DNA from: JAKQHY01 sp034429675
GTDB taxonomy: Bacteria > Chloroflexota > Anaerolineae > B4-G1 > SLSP01
DNA: 6,861 bases
NCBI GenBank assembly: GCA_034429675.1
Contig: DAOUFX010000097.1
Span: 1-6,861, forward strand
Direction: 5' to 3'
Below are positions 1 to 6,200 of the stretch, piece by piece; position 1 is the first letter of the stretch, and each line of letters opens with the position of its first letter. The notes beneath the pieces were generated by a model that ran no database searches, was not told where the DNA came from, and worked only from the letters and a program-made list of their open reading frames with translations. Position numbers and translations under genes: made by a program.

Positions 1-36
1 AGCAGACTCGCCCGCGAAAACCCTCCAAAGTTCTTT

Positions 37-67
37 AACTTTCAACTTTTAACTTTCAACTACTTTC
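37..67 (+). repeat. Tandem heptanucleotide-like repeat AACTTTY
   Basis: Three head-to-tail seven-base units are visible: AACTTTC (37-43), AACTTTT (44-50) and AACTTTC (51-57). A degenerate copy, AACTACTTTC, follows at 58-67. The tract is pyrimidine-rich and very different in composition from the GC-rich gene. Short tandem heptamers of this kind are known from intergenic DNA of cyanobacteria and some other bacteria. Whether this is a genomic repeat family, a binding site array or chance low complexity cannot be told from one copy. Confidence 0.6.
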
Positions 68-68
68 A

Positions 69-79
69 GAGGAGGTGAT
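69..79 (+). promoter_or_regulatory. Isolated extra Shine-Dalgarno-like site in the leader
   Basis: GAGGAGGTGAT contains GGAGGTGAT (71-79), a nine-base perfect complement to the 16S rRNA 3' end. The next ATG (92-94) is 16 bases after GGAGG, which is long for initiation. It opens an 11-codon frame (MNPSQYPNFDF, stop TAA at 125-127) that ends 33 bases before the real start. The site could be a leader-peptide ribosome site, a standby site or a relic. No promoter could be assigned with confidence anywhere in 1-146, and nothing else is recognisable there apart from the short repeats. Confidence 0.35.
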
Positions 80-112
80 ATCCACACTCAAATGAACCCT
101 TCCCAATATCCA

Positions 113-132
113 AATTTCGATTTCTAATTTCT
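113..132 (+). repeat. Second degenerate seven-base repeat AATTTCK
   Basis: AATTTCG (113-119), ATTTCT (120-125, one base short) and AATTTCT (126-132) form a second short array. It sits between the upstream AACTTTY array and the ribosome binding site. It would lie in the mRNA leader if transcription starts upstream. It is AT-rich and unstructured, which would keep the start region accessible; that role is inference. Confidence 0.4.
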
Positions 133-146
133 AAGTCCGATACACT

Positions 147-154
147 AAGGAGGT
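147..154 (+). promoter_or_regulatory. Shine-Dalgarno site of the giant gene
   Basis: AAGGAGGT lies six bases before the ATG at 161 and is a near-complete complement to the 3' end of 16S rRNA. It fixes the start codon, together with the in-frame TAA that overlaps its first bases (146-148). The strength of the site suggests efficient translation. Confidence 0.93.
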
Positions 155-160
155 CCCAAA

Positions 161-271
161 ATGTCCAAATACATAGCCAAGCCTTTATGGCGACGCTGCT
201 TATCGGCCATCACTATTTTTGTGATGGTATTTGGAATGTTCCAATTTTCCCCGCCGCAGGCTGTCCTGGCG
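161..271 (+). other. Sec signal peptide (residues 1-37)
   Basis: The N-terminus has basic residues (K3, K7, R11, R12), a hydrophobic core from about residue 15 to 28 (AITIFVMVFGMFQF), and a polar/proline c-region ending in AVLA. Cleavage most likely falls after A37, giving a mature start of ATQTLGG. There is no lipobox cysteine near the cleavage site (C13 lies before the core), so a lipoprotein is unlikely. Confidence 0.9.
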
Positions 272-3200
272 GCCACTCAAACGTTGGGCGGCGACGCGGT
301 GGATGGCAACCTGCGCGTCGAGGTCTATGACGAAGGCAGTATCGGCCTCTTCCGCTACGACGCTGCAAACACGCAATGGGAGACGCTGGTCTATAATGGG
401 CAGGATGCAGGCACCGCGGAGAATCCCAACAAGAACTCGCGCCTGCAATATACCGGCAACGGCTACTATTTCGGCTGGCCGGATGGCTCTGCTTCTAACC
501 CTACCGATTCCCAGGCCACAGCCGTCAGTAACACTAAAGTCGGCGATACCGTCGTCTCGGTGTTCACCGCCGGCAGCACGCGCGTCACGCAGACCGTGAG
601 CTACAGCAATGGCGACGACTTCATCCGCTACGACTGGGCCATCCAAAACACCGGCGGCAGCGCGCTCAGCGGTCTGCGCTTCTTCAACGGGATGGACACC
701 TGCCTGGGAATGACTGACTACTACTGCGAGCCTACGTCCGACACCGGCGCGGGGCTGTGGCTCCCCGCCGCCCGCGCCGTCGGCGCGCGCCACGTCAGCG
801 GCAGCACCGAAACCCGCTTCTACCTGCAAGGTGTCACCGCGCCGGAGAATTATGATAGTCTGGCCTATTTTGATATGTGGGATCACATGCAAGGCGGTGC
901 GCTCACCGATGGCCTGAACACCGCCACCGATACCGACAACGGCTACGCGCTGGAATGGCGGCAGGCCAGCCTGGCCGCCGGCGACGTCTGGACGATCACG
1001 GCCTACGAGCGCTTCAGCATCGCCGCCTTCGATTCGGTCTTCGTCGTCGCCCCGCCGCTCACCGAAATCGAGCAGGGCGCGTCCGGCGACCTGGTCTACA
1101 CCCTCACCAACGACGACACGGCGGACGTGAGCGTGGCCCTCTCGGTCAGCAAAGACCAGCCCACCTGGACGGCGACGCTCCAGGGGGCGACGACGCTCAC
1201 CGTGCCGGCCAGCAGCTCGATCACCGTCACGGTGCAGGTGGATGTCCCGGCAAGCGCAGCCATCGGCGCGACCGGCGCCATCACCCTCACCGCCGATGGC
1301 CCCGCTGCGGGCGTCTCCGCCGACGCGGGGAACGTCCTGGTGACAGAGGTCCCCGTCGTCAACTACACCCTCACCACCCACACCGTCGGCGCCGGTTCGG
1401 TGACCAAGGATCCCGACCAGGCCACTTACCTGGCCGGCACGGTGGTCACCCTGACGGCCACAGCAGTCGCCACCACCACCTTCTCCGGCTGGATGGGCGA
1501 CTGCGCGGGGTCGGGTGACTGCGTCCTGACGATGGACGACGACAAAGAAGTGTGGGCCGTCTTCACCGCCGCATCCGAATGGGCGCCCATTGTCGAGCCG
1601 TTCCAATGCAGCGCGTCCGGCGATTGGTTGCTGTTTGACAACGCCGAATTTACCGGCGACGGCGACCCCGACCCGGACTGCGAGGGCTGGCTGCGGCTGA
1701 CGGCGGCGGTGAACGATCAAAGCGGCGTGGCCATCTATGACGTGCCGATTCCCAACGGGGATGGATTTGTGGCGACCTTCCAATACGCTACCTACGGCGC
1801 CACCGTCGGCAGCGCGGATGGCTTTTCGTTCTTCCTGATTGACGGCGCTACCGCCGCGCCCACCGCCGGCGCGAACGGCGGCTCGTTGGGCTATTCCTTT
1901 TATAGCAGCAACCCCGGCGTCACCAATGGGTACGTGGGAATCGGGGTTGACGAATATGGCAACTTTAGCACTCCTAGCTTTGGCACCGGCGGCCCAGGGT
2001 TTCAGCCCCAGAGTGTCGCCATACGCGGGTCAGGCAGTCTTTTGAGCGGCTTTAACTATCTGACCGGGGTTTCTGTTGCGCCCTACACCATAGACGGTGT
2101 AGATCGCGCCAATGCCCGCTGGGTGCGCATGTTTGTGGTCAACAACCGCATCACGGTGCAGATGGACTTTGGCGCCGGCTGGCAAACCCTCATCAACAGT
2201 TACAACCTGACCACCGCGCCGGGGCAGAGCGAACTGCCCGACACCTTCAAGATCGGCTTCGGCGCCGCCACCGGCGGTCAGAACAACTATCACGAAATCC
2301 GTAACCTGACGGTCGCCAAGGCGGCCAGGCTGGATGTCGCCGAAATCGCCAACCGGACGGCGGCGGTGCCGGGCGATAGCGCGGTCTTTACGGCCACGAT
2401 CACCAATGACGACCAGAATGACGTGCTCAACGCCGTCGTGACGGCCCCCGTGCCGGCGCGCTTGAGCAACGCCACCTGGACCTGTACCGCGTCCGCTGAC
2501 GCAGTCTGCGGCGCGCCCGACGGGACAGGCGCGATCAGCCATACCGTGGTCATGCTCAAGAACAGCACGCTCACCTACACCATCCATGCCGTGGTCACCG
2601 GCGCGCCGGGTCCCCTGACCCACACGACGAGCATCGAGCCGCCGCCGGCCTACATCAACCTGGGCGACGGGCGCTACAGCGTCGGGATCACCATTCCGCC
2701 CGCGTTGCAGGTCACTGATGCCACGGGGTTTGTGGGCGACACCGATCCCGTCGTCGTCGCGCCGACGCTGGTGATCACACGCGGCACGGCAGACACGCTG
2801 GCCGCCGCGCGGGTGCGCATCGCCGACAACTTTGACAGCGGCGATGACGAGCTGGGCATCGAAGGAGAGAGCGGATCGAGCGGCAGCATCGGCGCCATCG
2901 CCTGGAACTATGACGGGACGACCGGTGTGATGACCCTGAACGGGACGGACACCATCACCAATTACCAGGCCGCGCTGCGCACCGTGACCTTCTACAGCGC
3001 GATGGATCCCACCGAGGACGTCACGCGCACGGTCGAGTTTGGGCTGGGCGCGTCCCTGGCCTTCGCCGGCACCGGCCACTTCTACGAACGGGTCCCCGGC
3101 GCGATCAACCGGAATACCGCCCTGACCGAGGCGGCGGCGCGCTCGTACTTCGGACTGCAAGGCTACCTGGCCACCGTCACGTCCGATGCCGAACGCCGCT

Positions 3201-6200
3201 TCGTAGGCGACAAGGTCGCGGATGCCACGCTCTGGCTCGGCGGGCAAGGACAGGCGATCGGCGGTGAAGGCTATCGCTGGGTGACCGGCCCCGAAGGACT
3301 GGAAAACGGCGGCGCCGGGCGCCTCTTCTGGGTTCCTGCCTGCGGCACCGGTACACAAGGCATCTGCGCCAATACCGGCGAGTACAACTACTGGCAAGCC
3401 GTAGAACCCAATGCCAATAGCCTCCAATATGTCTGGATGGGGTATCAGGCTGCCGAATACTGGGACGACACGGTCGCTACCAATATCAGTACGGTGAACG
3501 GCGGCTATCTGGTGGAATACGGCGGCATGCCCAACGACCCGGTGCTGCAAATCACCGGCGCGACGCTGGTCACCATCGTCTCCTCCATCGCCGACTCGGA
3601 CGGCGACGGCATCAGCAACATCACCGAACTCGACGCGGGAACCGATCCCTTCGACGAGACCGACAACGACACCGTGGCGGAGAAAGTCCAGACGCTCGTG
3701 GACGCCAGCGACGATCCCGCCGACGGCGCCCCCATTCCCACCGACCTCATCAACACCGGCCTGACGGACGTGATCACCGACAGTATGGCCGCCTACGAAG
3801 TCGGCTTCACCGATCCCACTGCGTTGGGTCTGCCGCCCTTCAGCGCGCCGCCCACCCTGGCCGAACTGCAAGCCGTCATTGACGCCATCAACCAGACCTC
3901 CGACTCGGACGGCGACGGCATCAGCGACGCCACCGAACTCGACGCCGGCACCGATCCCTTCGACGGGACCGACAACGCCACCGTCGAGGAGAAAGTCCAG
4001 ACGCTCGTGGACGCCAGCGACAATCCCGCTGATGGCGCTCCCACCCTGCAAGACCTCGCCAACACCGGACTCACGAATGTGATCACCGGCAACTTGGGCG
4101 CGTATGAGGTCGGCTTCACCGATCCCACCGCGCTGGGCCTGCCGCCCTTCAGCGCGCCGCCTACTCAGGCCGAACTGCAAGCTGTGATTGACGCCGTGAA
4201 CCAGGCGAGCGATTCGGACAACGACGGCATCAGCGACGCCACCGAGCTCGACGCAGGCACCGATCCCTTCGACGGGACCGACAACGACACCGTCGAGGAG
4301 AAAGTCCAGACGCTCGTGGACGCCAGCGACGATCCTGCCGACGGCGCGCCCACTCCAACCGACCTCATCAACACCGGCCTTACCGGCGTGATTACCGCCA
4401 GCATGGCCGCCTACGAAGTCGGTTTCACCGATCCTACTGCGTTGGGCCTGCCGGCCTTCAGCGCGCCGCCCACGCTGGCCGAGTTGCAGGCCGTCATTGA
4501 CGCGGTCAACGCTCAGGACTCGGATGGCGACGGCATCAGCGACGCCACCGAACTCGACGCCGGCACCAACCCCAACGATGGCACCGACAACGACACCATC
4601 GCGGAGAAAGTCCAGACGCTCGTGGATGCCAGCGACAATCCTGCCGACGGCGCTCCTACCATGCAAGACCTCATCAACACCGGACTAACGGATGTGATCA
4701 CCAGCAACCTGAGCGCGTATGAGGTCGGCTTCACCGATCCCACCGCGCTGGGCTTGCCGCCCTTCAGCGCGCCGCCTACCCAGGCCGAACTGCAAGCCGT
4801 GATTGACGCAGTCAACCGGACCCACGACAGCGACGGCGACGGCGTCCCCGACGCGATTGAGGTCAAATACGGCACGGATCCGACGGACGGCGACGACCCC
4901 TGGGGCGACGATCCGAACGAGACCACCGATCCGACCGCCGATGACGACGGCGACGGGGTACCCAACGCCTGGGAGCGCATCCTCGGCACCGATCCCAACG
5001 ATCCCGACTCCGACAGCACGCGCACCACGCCGGACGAGAACAACAACGGCACCGGCGACGCCGACGAGGACTTCGACGGCGACGGCGTGCCCAACGGCAT
5101 CGAGATCGCCTACGGCACCGACCCGCTCGATCCCAATGACCCGGCCAGCAATCCCACCGCCGATGACGACGGCGACGGCGTGACCAACGCCTGGGAGGCC
5201 ATCCTCGGCACCGACCCCAACGATCCCGACTCCGACAGCTCGCTCACCACGCCGGACGCGAACTACAACGGCACCGGCGATGCGGATGAGGACTTCGACG
5301 GCGACGGCGTGCCCAACGGCATCGAGATCGCGCACGGCACCGACCCGCTCGATCCCAATGACCCGGCCGCGAACCCCACCGCTGATGACGACGGCGACGG
5401 CGTCACCAACGCCTGGGAAGCCATCCTCGGCACCGATCCCAACGATCCCGATTCCGACAGCAGCCACACTACGCCGAATGAGAACGACAACGGCACGGGT
5501 GACGCCGACGAGGATTTCGACGGCGACGGCATCTCCAACGGCGATGAAATTGCCCAGGGCAGCGACCCGCTCAATCCCAACGATCCGATTCAATACACTC
5601 TCACCATCGCCACAACGGGCGATGGCAGCGGGGTGGTAACGCCCACCATCGGCGCGCATCCATACGTCAGCGGCACAGTAGTTCAGCTCGAAGCGACGCC
5701 CAACACCGGGTCACTCTTCAGCGGTTGGAGCGGCGACGCCGACTGCACGGATGCTTCCGTCACGATGGATGGAAACAAGATGTGTACGGCCACCTTCGCC
5801 CTAATCCCCATCGTTTCTAACACTCTCAGCATCGCCACAACGGGCGATGGCGGCGGGGTGGTAACGCCCACTATCGGGGCGCATCCATACGTCAGCGGCA
5901 CAGTAGTTCAGCTCGAAGCGACGCCCAACACCGGGTCAATCTTCAGCGGTTGGAGTGGCGACGCCGACTGCGCGGATGCTTCCGTCACGATGGATGGAAA
6001 CAAGATGTGTACGGCCACCTTCCTGCTGCAAGGCATCAACCATTCGCCGCAGGCGATGAATGACGAGCAACCGGTGCCGGAAGGCATCGGCACCACGCTG
6101 GCGGTGTTGGCAAACGACAGCGACCCGGACGGCGACGTTCTCACCATCACTCAGGTTAGCGCGCCAGCGCACGGCGTCGCCACGACCGATGGCGCGACCA

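Noticed and set aside
61..90. Resemblance of the minus strand to the 3' end of 16S rRNA (CACCTCCT)
   Set aside because: Only the anti-Shine-Dalgarno-like core matches; the sequence that would precede it (positions above 90) bears no likeness to 16S rRNA. The plus-strand reading as a Shine-Dalgarno-like site is simpler.
117..146. TACACT (141-146) as a -10 promoter box
   Set aside because: It would start transcription within or after the ribosome binding site at 147-154, removing it from the message, and no good -35 lies at proper spacing.
877..1518. A plus-strand alternative frame of about 213 codons inside the N-terminal region
   Set aside because: It is Arg/His/Gly-rich with no structure, a frame-shadow of GC-rich codons.
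2030..4666. A minus-strand open frame of about 880 codons opposite the lectin and stalk regions
   Set aside because: It is low-complexity in V, G, R, D, A and H and mirrors the sense-strand repeats. It has no recognisable domain and overlaps a sense frame with clear domains throughout. Long antisense frames arise readily opposite GC-rich, Asp/Gly-rich repeats.
3593..5587. A CRISPR array or DNA-level satellite
   Set aside because: The repeat periods (about 309 and 222 bp) are exact codon multiples within one open frame, and variation follows protein constraints. They are protein repeats.
4826..5587. Dockerin module of a cellulosome
   Set aside because: Dockerins have two 22-residue-type duplicated loops with helices. 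Here there are many loops separated by TDP/NDP spacers in thrombospondin-3 style, with no cohesin or glycoside hydrolase nearby.
4685..5659. A minus-strand open frame of about 325 codons opposite the calcium-loop array
   Set aside because: The translation is repeated VGDAVAVEV-type sequence, the reverse complement of the GACGGCGACGGC-rich loops. It is a composition artefact.
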